64,000 nucleotides of DNA. Origin: Halobacteriales archaeon QH_7_66_36. GTDB taxonomy: Archaea; Halobacteriota; Halobacteria; Halobacteriales; Haloarculaceae. The position numbers and the translations under genes were made by a program. This document shows positions 43,581 to 52,915 of this stretch, one piece after another. A model generated the notes under the pieces. That model did no database searches. It was not told the DNA's origin and saw only the letters and a list, made by a program, of their open reading frames with translations. How positions within the stretch are numbered: the first letter of the stretch is position 1; every line of letters begins with the position of its first letter. The stretch covers positions 47,357-111,356 of the forward strand of contig PXQV01000006.1 of NCBI GenBank assembly GCA_003021175.1, written 5' to 3'.

Positions 43581-45452
43581 ATGGCTGCCCCCCGAACCCG
43601 CCGGTGGTATCACGGTACGTCGATAGCACTGGCGCTGGTACTGCTCGTCGGCGTCGGCGCGCCGGGCGCGGCCGCGAAGCCGACAGACGACCCCGCGCCG
43701 TCGCCACCGACCCCGGCCGTCACCGAACGTGCGGCGACGAACGCGTCCGCACAGCCGACGATACGCGAGACACAGACCATGACGCTCACGCCGAAAGCGG
43801 GGAGCGTGCTGATAACCTTCCGCTACGAGATCCCGGACTCGGTGACGGAACTCGAGATTCGGGGACTCACCAGCAGCGACGTGACCGCCGTCTCGACGGA
43901 CGGCTTCGCCCGTGACGGCGAGCGATACGTCTGGGACGGAGAGACGGAACCGCCCACGATCACTGCCGCGGTGTCGGTTCCCGACGGGAGTTCGCGGCTC
44001 CCGTTCGGGCAGTCGAGCGTCGACACCGGGTCGTGGGCCGTCGTCGAGCGCTACTCGACGGGGATCAGCGGCCGGTTCCGTGGCACCGAGCCGACGATCG
44101 AACGGGAGACAGCGGTCGCTGGCTCGGGTGTCGCCGGCGACCGGTTGGCGTATCTCGGTGCCTACGAGACCGAGAGCCGGGTCGTCGACGGCCAGCGAAT
44201 CCGTCTCGTCCTCCCGGCGGCGACGAGTGACGTGCGGAGCGACCGCGCGCTACAGCGTCTCACGAGCGCACGGAAACGGTTCGACGGGGAGACGGCGTCG
44301 GACACCGTCTACGCCATCCCGCTTCCGGCGTCAGTCGACACGGCGGCCGGCGGCTACGCGACGGGGAACGCGTTCTGGATCGCCGAGAATGGCCGCAACG
44401 CGGGCACGACGACGTGGGTTCACGAGTACATCCACACGCAACAGCAGTTCGCTCCGTTCGACTCGACCATCTGGTTCATCGAGGGGAGCGCGGACTACTA
44501 CGGGAACCTGTACGGCTACTACGACGGCCGGATCTCGTTCGACCAGTTCCGCGGCGAGGTTGCCACGACCGACGACGCCGAGGTCGTGTTGGCCGACGTC
44601 TCGACGCCACGACAGGGCGCGTACACGAAGGGCGAACGCGTCGCCGCCGCGCTCGACCTGCGGATCCGCGCGGCGACGGACGGCGAACGGACGCTCCGTG
44701 CGGTGATCCAGCGACTCAACGCCCAAGGCGGGCAGGTCACGAACGCCGACATCGAGCAAGCCGCCGAGGACGTGTCGGGCGAGCAGTTGGACGGCTGGTT
44801 CGACCGCTACGTCACCGGCATCGCCGTCCCTGAGATGCCCGAGGACCGCGACGCGTACGCCCCCGTTACGACCGTCGACACGGACGGGGACGGGATCCGA
44901 AACATCCGCGAGGTCGAACTCGGGACGGATCCGGCGACCGTCGACACGGACGGCGACGGCCTCGACGACCCGACGGAGGTGAACAGCGCGACAGACCCGA
45001 CCGCTGTCGACACCGATTCGGACGGTCTCGACGACCAAACAGAGGTGAATGGCCCGACCGATCCCACGGTCGCCGACACGGACGGCGACGGCCTCGACGA
45101 CGGCCACGAGGTCGAACTCGGGACGGACCCCACGGTTGCTGACACGGACGATGACGGACTCAGCGACAGTCGTGAGGTCGAACTCGAAACCGAGCCGACC
45201 GTCGCCGACACGGACGGTGACGGCCTCGTCGACGGCCGCGAGGTCGAAATCGGCTCCGACCCGCTCGCGACCGACACGGACGGCGACGGCGTGTCAGACC
45301 AACGCGAGGTCAATCTCGGGACGGACCCGACCGTCGCCGACACCGACGGCGATGGATATCCGGACGGCCGAGAGTTAGCGGTCGGCACCGACCCGACCAC
45401 ACCGACCAGCACGCTCGGCTTCTGGATCACGCGGGCGCTGAACGTCCTCTGA
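43581..45452 (+). CDS. secreted M61-like zinc metalloprotease with C-terminal thrombospondin type 3-like repeats
   Basis: Signal peptide-like N-terminus; TTWVHEYIHTQQQF (HEXXH) + WFIEGSADYYG (third ligand); eight DTDGDGLxDxxEVxLGTDPTVA repeats. Confidence 0.8.
   Translation: MAAPRTRRWYHGTSIALALVLLVGVGAPGAAAKPTDDPAPSPPTPAVTERAATNASAQPTIRETQTMTLTPKAGSVLITFRYEIPDSVTELEIRGLTSSDVTAVSTDGFARDGERYVWDGETEPPTITAAVSVPDGSSRLPFGQSSVDTGSWAVVERYSTGISGRFRGTEPTIERETAVAGSGVAGDRLAYLGAYETESRVVDGQRIRLVLPAATSDVRSDRALQRLTSARKRFDGETASDTVYAIPLPASVDTAAGGYATGNAFWIAENGRNAGTTTWVHEYIHTQQQFAPFDSTIWFIEGSADYYGNLYGYYDGRISFDQFRGEVATTDDAEVVLADVSTPRQGAYTKGERVAAALDLRIRAATDGERTLRAVIQRLNAQGGQVTNADIEQAAEDVSGEQLDGWFDRYVTGIAVPEMPEDRDAYAPVTTVDTDGDGIRNIREVELGTDPATVDTDGDGLDDPTEVNSATDPTAVDTDSDGLDDQTEVNGPTDPTVADTDGDGLDDGHEVELGTDPTVADTDDDGLSDSREVELETEPTVADTDGDGLVDGREVEIGSDPLATDTDGDGVSDQREVNLGTDPTVADTDGDGYPDGRELAVGTDPTTPTSTLGFWITRALNVL
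44877..45404 (+). repeat. Eight 66-bp tandem coding repeats (22 aa, DxDGDG calcium-binding type)
   Basis: DTDGDGIRNIREVELGTDPATV / DTDGDGLDDPTEVNSATDPTAV / ... / DTDGDGYPDGRELAVGTDPTTP. Confidence 0.95.
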
Positions 45453-45569
45453 CGAGCGCCGCCGACCGACACCGGCCGACGAGATGTCTCTCTGCCTCTC
45501 CGTCGTAGCGTCCGACGACCGTGAGGTGGGCGACGGTGGTTTAATGACGAGTAGCGACGATTTTCTCGC

Positions 45570-46676
45570 ATGGCAGACCGCCCCACCGGAAAGCTGGTGT
45601 ATCTCGACGAGCCCGAGGAGATCCAGATCAAGGAACACGAGGTGCCGGAGCCGGGACCGGACGGGATACTCACCGAGGTCGTCCGCGCCAACGTCTGCGG
45701 CTCGGAGCTCCACATCTGGAAGGGACTCCACCCGGAGGTCAAGGAGGGCGTGCTCGGCCACGAGGCGCTCTGTCGGGTGTCCGAACTCGGGGAGAACGTC
45801 GACACCGACTACGCCGGCGAACCGGTCGCGGAAGGCGATCTGATCGCCCCGGCGTACTTCATCACCTGCCGGAAGTGTGCGGCGTGTCAGCGCGGACAGT
45901 TCAACCTCTGTGAGAACGCCTACGAGAACTGGTCGAAGCCGCCCGAGGAGCCGCCCCACTTCCACGGCACTTTCGGCACCCACTACTTCGTCCACCCGGA
46001 CCAGTACTTCTACAGGGTGCCCGAGGGGCTGGATCCGGGCATCGCGGCCGGGGCGAACTGCGCCCTCTCGCAGGTGCTGTACGGCATCGACGAGATCGGC
46101 GTCGCCAGCGACGACACCGTCGTCGTGCAGGGCGCGGGCGGGCTCGGACTGAACGCCATCGCCGTCGCGAACGAACGTGGTGCCGAGACCATCGTCGTCG
46201 AGGGGGTCGACCGCCGCCTCGACCGGGCCGAGGCGTTCGGCGTCGACCACACCGTCGACTTCCGCGAGTACGACACCGTCGAGGCGCGCGCCCAGCGGGT
46301 CGCGGAACTGACCGGCGGCGTCGGTGCCGACGTGGGTATCGAGGTGGCCGGCGTCCCGGCCGCGTTCGCGGAGGGCATCCACCTCGTCCGGAAGGGCGGA
46401 CGCTACCTCGAGATGGGGAACGTCAGTCCCGGGCAGATGGCCGACTTCGACCCCGGCCTGTTGACCCGCCGGTCGATCCGGATCGAATCGGCCGTCCGCT
46501 ACGACCCGTGGTATCTGCGTACGGCGCTCGCCTTCCTCGACGACCACGCCGACGACTACCCGTACGACCGGCTCATCGACACGGAGTTCGACCTGCTCGA
46601 CGCCGGAGAGGCGCTCGAACGCTCCGAGAGCAGGGACGTGACCCGCGCCACGCTAGTTCCCGGACACGCCGACTGA
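45570..46676 (+). CDS. zinc-dependent alcohol/sugar dehydrogenase (MDR family)
   Basis: VCGSELHIWKG, GHEALCRV, CRKCAACQRGQFNLCEN, QGAGGLGLNAI. Confidence 0.9.
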   Translation: MADRPTGKLVYLDEPEEIQIKEHEVPEPGPDGILTEVVRANVCGSELHIWKGLHPEVKEGVLGHEALCRVSELGENVDTDYAGEPVAEGDLIAPAYFITCRKCAACQRGQFNLCENAYENWSKPPEEPPHFHGTFGTHYFVHPDQYFYRVPEGLDPGIAAGANCALSQVLYGIDEIGVASDDTVVVQGAGGLGLNAIAVANERGAETIVVEGVDRRLDRAEAFGVDHTVDFREYDTVEARAQRVAELTGGVGADVGIEVAGVPAAFAEGIHLVRKGGRYLEMGNVSPGQMADFDPGLLTRRSIRIESAVRYDPWYLRTALAFLDDHADDYPYDRLIDTEFDLLDAGEALERSESRDVTRATLVPGHAD

Positions 46677-46765
46677 GTCATAGCTTCGACGGTCGCTCGG
46701 CAGCGTCGCGGAGAAGTATGAATCTTTTTTGACGGTCGCCCGTGCCCACGAGAACGAGTGTCTGA

Positions 46766-48319
46766 ATGGTGGGGTTCGATCTCGGCTGGGAGAGCTACGT
46801 CGACTGGCGGTCGGGCTTCAGCTACGTCGGGACGATTCTGAAGTGGCTGTCGGCCGCGCCGCTGTTCCCGGCTCTCGTCGCGGTGTACTACGGCGAGAGC
46901 CTATTCCCGTTTCTCCTCGCGACGATAGCCATGGTGGGAGTCGGACTCGGCCTCGAACAGCTCCCCGAGAACAGGGCCTTGGGGAACCGCGAAGCGCTGC
47001 TGATGGTGAGTGCGACGTGGCTGGTCGTCCCCGTCTTCGGGACCATTCCGTATCTGATTGCAGGCCAAGGCACGGTCGCTCACCCGGTGAACGCGCTGTT
47101 CGAGAGCATGAGCGGCTTCACGACGACCGGCTCGACCGTCCTACAGGAGATATCCTTCGAGCGACACTCGCGGTCGATACTGCTGTGGCGACAGCTGACG
47201 CAGTGGATCGGGGGGATGGGAATCGTCGTCCTCATGGTGGCGATTCTCTCTGAACTCTCCGTCGCCGGCGCGCAGATCATCAACGAGGAAGCGCCCGGCT
47301 TCTCCCTCGAGAAGCTGACTCCCGGAATCCAAGAGACTGCCCGCGCGCTCTGGAAGATATACATCGGGCTGACGCTGGCTGCAATCGCGCTCTTCCATGG
47401 CCTACACCTCGCCGGGGTCGCCCCGAACATGGGGCTGTACAACGCTGTCGCTCACGCCCTCACGACGATGCCGACCGGCGGCTTCTCGCCCGAAGCCCGG
47501 AGTATCGAAGCGTTCGCCCCGGTCGTCCAGTGGGCGATCATGCCGTTCATGGTCGTCGCCGGCGCGAACTTCGGGCTGCTGTGGTACGTGTTCGACGGCG
47601 ATCCGGAGCGGCTCACGGGGAACGCGGAGTTCCGCTCGTATCTGATCGCCATCGGCGTCGTCGGTGCCCTGCTGGCCGGCCTGCTCGCGACCGGCCTCGG
47701 ACTGGCGGCGCTGCCGGAGAACGTCGGCGTGATTCCCGGCAATCCGGAGGACGCGCTCCGACAGGGGCTCTTCCAGACGGCCTCTATCGTCACCACGACC
47801 GGATACGCCAGCATGGACTTCAACACGTGGAGCGAGCCCGCGCAGATCGTCCTCCTGTTCGCGATGTTTCTCGGCGGGTCTGCCGGCTCCGCCGCCGGCT
47901 CTATCAAGATCATCCGCTGGTACATCGCCGTCCGGGCCATGGGGAGACAGCTGTTCACGACGGTCCACCCCGCGGCGATTCGCCCCATCCACATCTCGGA
48001 CGGGGCGATCGACGAGTCCACGATCAGGGACATCTTCGTGTTCATCCTCCTGTTTCTCCTGCTGTTCGTGGTGTCTACGGTCCTGATCTACCTCGACGCG
48101 CTCCGAACCGGGCTCGACCTCTCCACGCTGGAGGCGATGAGCGTCGTCATCGCGACGCTCGGTAACATCGGGCCGGGGTTCGGAATCGTCGGCCCGATGA
48201 ACTCGTTTCTCCCGTTTTCGGCACCCGCGAAGCTGTACATGGTGTTCCTGATGTGGATCGGTCGGCTGGAGATCGTCTCGGTCCTCGTCATCCTCACGCC
48301 GAGCTACTGGCGACGGTAG
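46766..48319 (+). CDS. trkH: TrkH family potassium uptake protein
   Basis: SGFTTTGSTVL, TTMPTGGFS, TTTGYASMDF, GNIGPGFG pore-loop motifs. Confidence 0.95.
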   Translation: MVGFDLGWESYVDWRSGFSYVGTILKWLSAAPLFPALVAVYYGESLFPFLLATIAMVGVGLGLEQLPENRALGNREALLMVSATWLVVPVFGTIPYLIAGQGTVAHPVNALFESMSGFTTTGSTVLQEISFERHSRSILLWRQLTQWIGGMGIVVLMVAILSELSVAGAQIINEEAPGFSLEKLTPGIQETARALWKIYIGLTLAAIALFHGLHLAGVAPNMGLYNAVAHALTTMPTGGFSPEARSIEAFAPVVQWAIMPFMVVAGANFGLLWYVFDGDPERLTGNAEFRSYLIAIGVVGALLAGLLATGLGLAALPENVGVIPGNPEDALRQGLFQTASIVTTTGYASMDFNTWSEPAQIVLLFAMFLGGSAGSAAGSIKIIRWYIAVRAMGRQLFTTVHPAAIRPIHISDGAIDESTIRDIFVFILLFLLLFVVSTVLIYLDALRTGLDLSTLEAMSVVIATLGNIGPGFGIVGPMNSFLPFSAPAKLYMVFLMWIGRLEIVSVLVILTPSYWRR

Positions 48320-48512
48320 CCCGGCGCGAGGGCGGCGACTGACGACAGACGTGGCTCACGACGCACGACCGACAGCGAGCCGTCGGTTCGGACCGCTTCG
48401 TCGGCGTTGCTGTCCCGAGCTACCTGCGTGACGTGAAGCCGCCACCGAGAGACAGGGTTTTTACTCGGTCTCTCTCGTTACTCGTGGGCATGACCCGGCT
48501 GGGTGGGCAGAG

Positions 48513-49850
48513 ATGCGGATAGTCATCGTCGGTGCGGGTGAGGTCGGATCGAACATCGCCGCCAGCCTCGCTGACGACCACGAGGTGATCGTGATCGACG
48601 TCGACCCCGAGAAGGTAGAGGAACTCACCTATTCGAACGACGTCTTGGCTATCGAGGGCGACGGCACCTCCTTGGAGACGCTCGAAGAGGCGAGCATCGG
48701 CGAAGCGGACATGCTCATCGCGAGCACGGACGACGACGAGACGAATCTCGTCACCTGCGGGACGGCGAAGACCGTGCGTGACGTGTTCACCATCGCTCGG
48801 GTTCGGAACGCGAACTTCCACGACACGTGGAAGCAGTCGGAGGGCGGATTCGGCGTCGACTTCATGGTGTCGACGAATCTCCTCACGGCCGCCGACATCG
48901 TCCGCGTCGTGGCCCTCCCCGCAGCAGTCGACGTCGACCCGTTCGCCGGCGGGCTCGTCCAGATGGCCGAGTTCGGAGTGACGGCCGAAAGCGAGATCGC
49001 GGGCCAGACGGTGGAACAGGCGGACAAGTTTGAGGCGCTGACGTTCGCCGCGCTGGTGAAAGACGGCGAGGTGACGGTCGCCGGCGGGCAGACGAGGATC
49101 GAAGCCGGAGACAGGGTGATCGTCATCGGGACGCCGAGCAGCGCACAGTCCTTCTCCCGGACGGTCGCGCCGGCAGAGATGGGCGACAGCGCGCGCGACA
49201 TCGTCATCATCGGCGGAAGCGACATCGGCTATCACACGGCGAAGGAGCTGGAAGACAGCGACCTCAAGCCACGGCTCATCGAACAGGACCAGCAGCGGAG
49301 CCGCCGACTCGCCGAGGACCTCCCGGAGACGGTCGTACTGGAACACGATGCGACCGACGTGGACTTCCTCGTCGGCGAACACGTCGACCGCGCCGACGCA
49401 GTCATCGCAGCGACGGACAGCGACGAGAAGAATCTCCTCATCTCGCTGCTCGCGAAGAGCATCGGCGTCCAGCGAACGGTCGCCGTGGTCGAACAGGGCG
49501 ACTACGCCGACCTGTTCGAGACCGTCGGTATCGACGCGGCGATCAGCCCGCGCGAAATCACGGCAGAAGAGATCGTCCGCTTCACGCAGGGCGGCCAGAT
49601 TCAGAACCTCTCGCTCATCGAAGGCCGACAGGCGGAAGTGCTGGAGATCAGGGTCGACGAGGCGAGCGTCCTCAGCGGCCGACCCATCCGCGAGAGCGCG
49701 GCCGACCTCCCCGGTGACGCCGTCATCGGGGCGATCACCCGGAATCAGCAGTTCGTCGTGCCGCGCGGTGACACCGTGATCGAAGCCGGCGACCACGTCG
49801 TCGTCTTCGCCGCGGCCGACATCATCTCGGCCGTCACGGACGTGGTGTGA
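48513..49850 (+). CDS. trkA: Trk system potassium transporter TrkA (two RCK domains)
   Basis: MRIVIVGAGEVGSNIAASLADDHEVIVIDVD; second domain IVIIGGSDIGYHTAKELE. Confidence 0.95.
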   Translation: MRIVIVGAGEVGSNIAASLADDHEVIVIDVDPEKVEELTYSNDVLAIEGDGTSLETLEEASIGEADMLIASTDDDETNLVTCGTAKTVRDVFTIARVRNANFHDTWKQSEGGFGVDFMVSTNLLTAADIVRVVALPAAVDVDPFAGGLVQMAEFGVTAESEIAGQTVEQADKFEALTFAALVKDGEVTVAGGQTRIEAGDRVIVIGTPSSAQSFSRTVAPAEMGDSARDIVIIGGSDIGYHTAKELEDSDLKPRLIEQDQQRSRRLAEDLPETVVLEHDATDVDFLVGEHVDRADAVIAATDSDEKNLLISLLAKSIGVQRTVAVVEQGDYADLFETVGIDAAISPREITAEEIVRFTQGGQIQNLSLIEGRQAEVLEIRVDEASVLSGRPIRESAADLPGDAVIGAITRNQQFVVPRGDTVIEAGDHVVVFAAADIISAVTDVV

Positions 49851-50045
49851 GCGCTCCCCCCAATCGAGTTGGCCCTGAAACTGAGCACCGGCGACGTCGA
49901 CAGCACCGAGCGAGTGCGGCTGCCATCGGTGTACGCCACTCAACGGGACACCGCTGTCACTGAGATTCGACGGCGAAGGCCTCGGATTTTATTCCTGCTG
50001 TTGAAGTGATTCCAGTCGGTAGCCTCACTACACAAGCACCTCCCA

Positions 50046-50423
50046 ATGTCAACCACTGACCCCGAGCGGTTCGTGGAGTTCGTCGGCCGAGAGGCCGGGG
50101 CCGCGCTCCGACTGGTGTTGGTTTGCGAGCCCGAGTCGCATCGCGTCGCCTACGCCCGTGAAGATCTCCAAGAGCAGTATCGCACCGCAGAGATCGCCGA
50201 TCTCGCCGCGTACATCCGTGAGGCCACGGCAGCCGATATACCGGACAGCATCAGCGCAGTCATCGGCGATCTCGATGCCGTGGTGTTGTGCTACGAGTCG
50301 GCGGTCGGCGTCCTGTTCCCGGTCGGCGACGCCCAAGTGCTCGCCTCGCTGGATCCGACGGCCGCGAGTCAGCTCCACGAGTTTGCCCACTCGTGTCAGG
50401 CGTTCCTCGACGAGATGCCCTGA
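50046..50423 (+). CDS. conserved haloarchaeal hypothetical protein
   Basis: MSTTDPERFVEFVGREAGAALRLVLVCEPESHRVAYAREDL... Confidence 0.7.
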   Translation: MSTTDPERFVEFVGREAGAALRLVLVCEPESHRVAYAREDLQEQYRTAEIADLAAYIREATAADIPDSISAVIGDLDAVVLCYESAVGVLFPVGDAQVLASLDPTAASQLHEFAHSCQAFLDEMP

Positions 50424-50690
50424 GTGCCGCCCGGCGCGCTCACGCACGAACGATGTAGATGCGCTCCGTCGTCCGGACGGAGCGGTGCCGGAGTCGGGTC
50501 CACGCCGTAGAGCGGGTTCCTGTCTTCGGCGTTCATCGTCTGTAGCGGCGCTGTGGCGGAGGACGTATGGAGAGGTATCGGCTGGGGCCCTTGGTGAGCC
50601 ATTGACCTCGTACGGCCAAATCTCGGCGTCGACGGTAGCGTCGAGTGCGTCCTCGATGCGGTCGGCAACGAAAGCGGCGTCCGGCTTCGT

Positions 50691-51110
50691 CTACGCAGAC
50701 CCCTCCCGGACCCGCTCTATCGAGACGTCGGCGATCTCGTCGTGGTCGTCGTCGCCGCCGACTATGAGCGTCGCCTCGACATCCTCCGCGATTGCCAGCG
50801 CGAACGAATCGCCGAGCGCCGAGTTGTACTGGAAGACGCACTCTGAGGCATTCATCCAGACGTCGCCGACATCCACGGTCTCGATGCCGAGGTCGGTAAG
50901 CCAGTCGAGATACTCGTCAGCGGTGTCGCGGTCGTACTTCTGGGCGATGGTGCACCGGATCTCGGCGAGGTTCACACAGCTGATGTAGCTGGCCGTGTCC
51001 TTGACCGCGACCGCGTCGAGATACTCCTCCACGATGTCGCTCCCGGGTTCATCGTCTGTGTGTGCGATCAGCGGCTCAGCGTCGAAGACAATGCGGTCAG
51101 GGACTTCCAT
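50691..51110 (-). CDS. PIN domain toxin, VapC family
   Basis: RIVFDAEPLIAHTDDEPGSD, CVNLAEIRCTIAQKY, ALGDSFALAIAEDVEATLIVGGDDD. Confidence 0.9.
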   Translation of the reverse strand: MEVPDRIVFDAEPLIAHTDDEPGSDIVEEYLDAVAVKDTASYISCVNLAEIRCTIAQKYDRDTADEYLDWLTDLGIETVDVGDVWMNASECVFQYNSALGDSFALAIAEDVEATLIVGGDDDHDEIADVSIERVREGSA

Positions 51111-51413
51111 TACGCCTCCGTCGAGAACTGCGCGTCAGCTCTTTGCGGTCCTGCTCACGCTTCTCGCGGAGGCTCTCGGATGCGGGCCTGTCGGTGGACG
51201 CCTCGCTACGGCGGCGAATCCGCGCATCTCGCTCGGCGAGCGGACGTATTCGATGATCACCTCGCCGCCCTCAACCTCTCGAAATAGCACCTTCCCGGGA
51301 GCCTCGATCCCAAGCTTCTCGCGGAACCGCTCTGGAATGGTCGCCCGCCCGTGCTCCGTCACAGCCACGATCTCCTTCTCAGAGCCGCCTGGCTGTTCTG
51401 TCTTACTTATCAT
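51110..51413 (-). pseudogene. VapB-type AbrB/SpoVT antitoxin, frameshifted twice
   Basis: Frame 1 KEIVAVTEHGRATIPERFREKLGIEAPGKVLFREVEGGEVIIEYVRSPSEMRGFAA; continues as SEASTDRPASESLREKREQDRKEL in a second frame and DAQFSTEA* in a third; final TAATG overlaps the VapC start. Confidence 0.75.
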
Positions 51414-51547
51414 TCACAGGAATCGCGCTGTTCATGGGTAAGACTTTCCGAACCCCACGGAAGTGCAGGGAACGGTATCTCGAAGAGACAGCAGCGGCGG
51501 TCTGAACCCAACGACTAACCCGCGTCAACGCCAGTGTCGACGTAACG

Positions 51548-51796
51548 ATGGCAACTGCCGACGAACAGATTCGCGTCAGCGAAACGGTGAAGCGGAAGCT
51601 GGAGCGCCGACGTCGCGAAGGGGAATCGTTCAACGACGCCCTCAAGCGCATCCTCGACGAGGAGGACGCCGGCGATTTCTACGACGGGTTCGGCCGGTGG
51701 TCCGACGACGAGGCCGACCGCGTCCGTGAGCGCCGTCGGAAATCGAAGGAGAAGCGGAAGCGTCGGATACGAGAGCGGGCCGAGGACGCTGCATGA
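51548..51796 (+). CDS. VapB-like antitoxin
   Basis: MATADEQIRVSETVKRKLERRRREGESFNDALKRILDEEDAGDFYDGFGRWSDDEADRVRERRRKSKEKR; ATGA overlap with the PIN gene. Confidence 0.8.
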   Translation: MATADEQIRVSETVKRKLERRRREGESFNDALKRILDEEDAGDFYDGFGRWSDDEADRVRERRRKSKEKRKRRIRERAEDAA

Positions 51797-52186
51797 AGAT
51801 CCTTGACGCGACCTTTCTGATCGACTACTTGGACGGCGTCGAGGCGACCCGTGAGTTCTACGAGGAGCACGGCAGTGACCAGATCCGATGGGTCGGTCCG
51901 GTCCCAGCGTTCGCCGAGGCTCTCGTCGGCGAGGGAAACCTCCCGAGGGGATGTCGACGGTGCCTGCGCCGACCTGGCGTGGGTCGACGTTCATCCAGTT
52001 GATGAGCGGACGGCCGTCACGGCAGGGGACATTGCGGACGAGATTGCGCCGAGCGGCCCCTACTTGGACGGCCCTGACGCGCTAATCGCTGCGGTCGGCC
52101 GTGAGCTTGACTCGCCGGTGGTCTCCGGGGACGGGGACCTCACTCACGAGGAGACGAAGAAGGTCGTCGATGTCGAAGAGTACCGG
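51793..52186 (+). pseudogene. PIN domain toxin (VapC-like), frameshifted
   Basis: MKILDATFLIDYLDGVEATREFYEEH...AEALVGEGNLPR then frame shift to DVDGACADLAWVDVHPVDERTAVTAGDIADEIAPSGPYLDGPDALIAAVGRELDSPVVSGDGDLTH. Confidence 0.75.
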
Positions 52187-52554
52187 AATTCTTGGAGTCC
52201 CGACACCAGCACCCAGCCGTTCCACCCCACGAGAATCACGCCCCAGAGCGCACAGCCGCCCAACACGAGCAGCGAGAGCCGATACAGCTGTGCGGCCTCT
52301 CGCTCCGACGCACGATTGAACAGCACCGTCAGCCCACCGAGCCCCACGATCACGATACCGAACAGTGGGAGCTGGGCGACGACCGCCGCTGGCCCCGTCG
52401 CAAAGGCTGGCGCGAGCACCGGGTTCGTCTTGGGACAGTTCAAGAAGAACAACGGCGATCCCGTTGATATGAGTAGCGGCCAAGACATCACGACTGTTAT
52501 TGTCTCTGATGATGGGACAGAAGTGCGGTACACGTTCACCACCCCGTAGCCCAC
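52144..52554 (-). CDS. small hypothetical membrane protein, possibly truncated
   Basis: Hydrophobic PLFGIVIVGLGGLTVLFNRASEREAAQLYRLSLLVLGGCALWGVILVGWNGW; 3' end is antisense to the vapC remnant. Confidence 0.45.
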   Translation of the reverse strand: MGYGVVNVYRTSVPSSETITVVMSWPLLISTGSPLFFLNCPKTNPVLAPAFATGPAAVVAQLPLFGIVIVGLGGLTVLFNRASEREAAQLYRLSLLVLGGCALWGVILVGWNGWVLVSGLQEFRYSSTSTTFFVSS

Positions 52555-52720
52555 CCCCGTTCAGCGGGTTCGAGGCAGAGCTTTCGGCCTCGAGGAGCCG
52601 CCGAAGGCGACGGTAGGCAGGGGTGGTTCATGGGTGGGTTAGATCACACGGATAGTTCTACACAAAAGGGGGACATCCCCGAACTGTTAAGACTGTCAGC
52701 CCTGTACGTCTACACAGATC

Positions 52721-52915
52721 ATGGCCGCCGACAAGCGCCTCCCAGTGACCGAAGAGACGCGGAAGGAGCTCCACGAACTGAAAGAGCCCGGCCAGACCTA
52801 CGACGACCTCCTGAAGGAGCTGGCGAAGCAGCGGCGGCGGCGGGATCTGGAGCAGCGCTTCCAAGGGCTGGAGGAGACGGACCGCGACGAGTTAACGCCC
52901 CTCTCGGATGTCTGA
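52721..52915 (+). CDS. RelB-like antitoxin
   Basis: MAADKRLPVTEETRKELHELKEPGQTYDDLLKELAKQRRRRDLEQRF; 8-bp overlap with toxin. Confidence 0.8.
   Translation: MAADKRLPVTEETRKELHELKEPGQTYDDLLKELAKQRRRRDLEQRFQGLEETDRDELTPLSDV

Noticed and set aside
44877-45404. Possible CRISPR-like repeat array
   Set aside because: 66-bp contiguous in-frame coding repeats without spacers. No CRISPR array or cas gene seen in the window.
44331-45805. Long minus-strand ORFs across the DTDGDG repeats
   Set aside because: Generated by repeat periodicity and GC-rich third positions; the plus strand has signal peptide, HEXXH and Ca-binding motifs.
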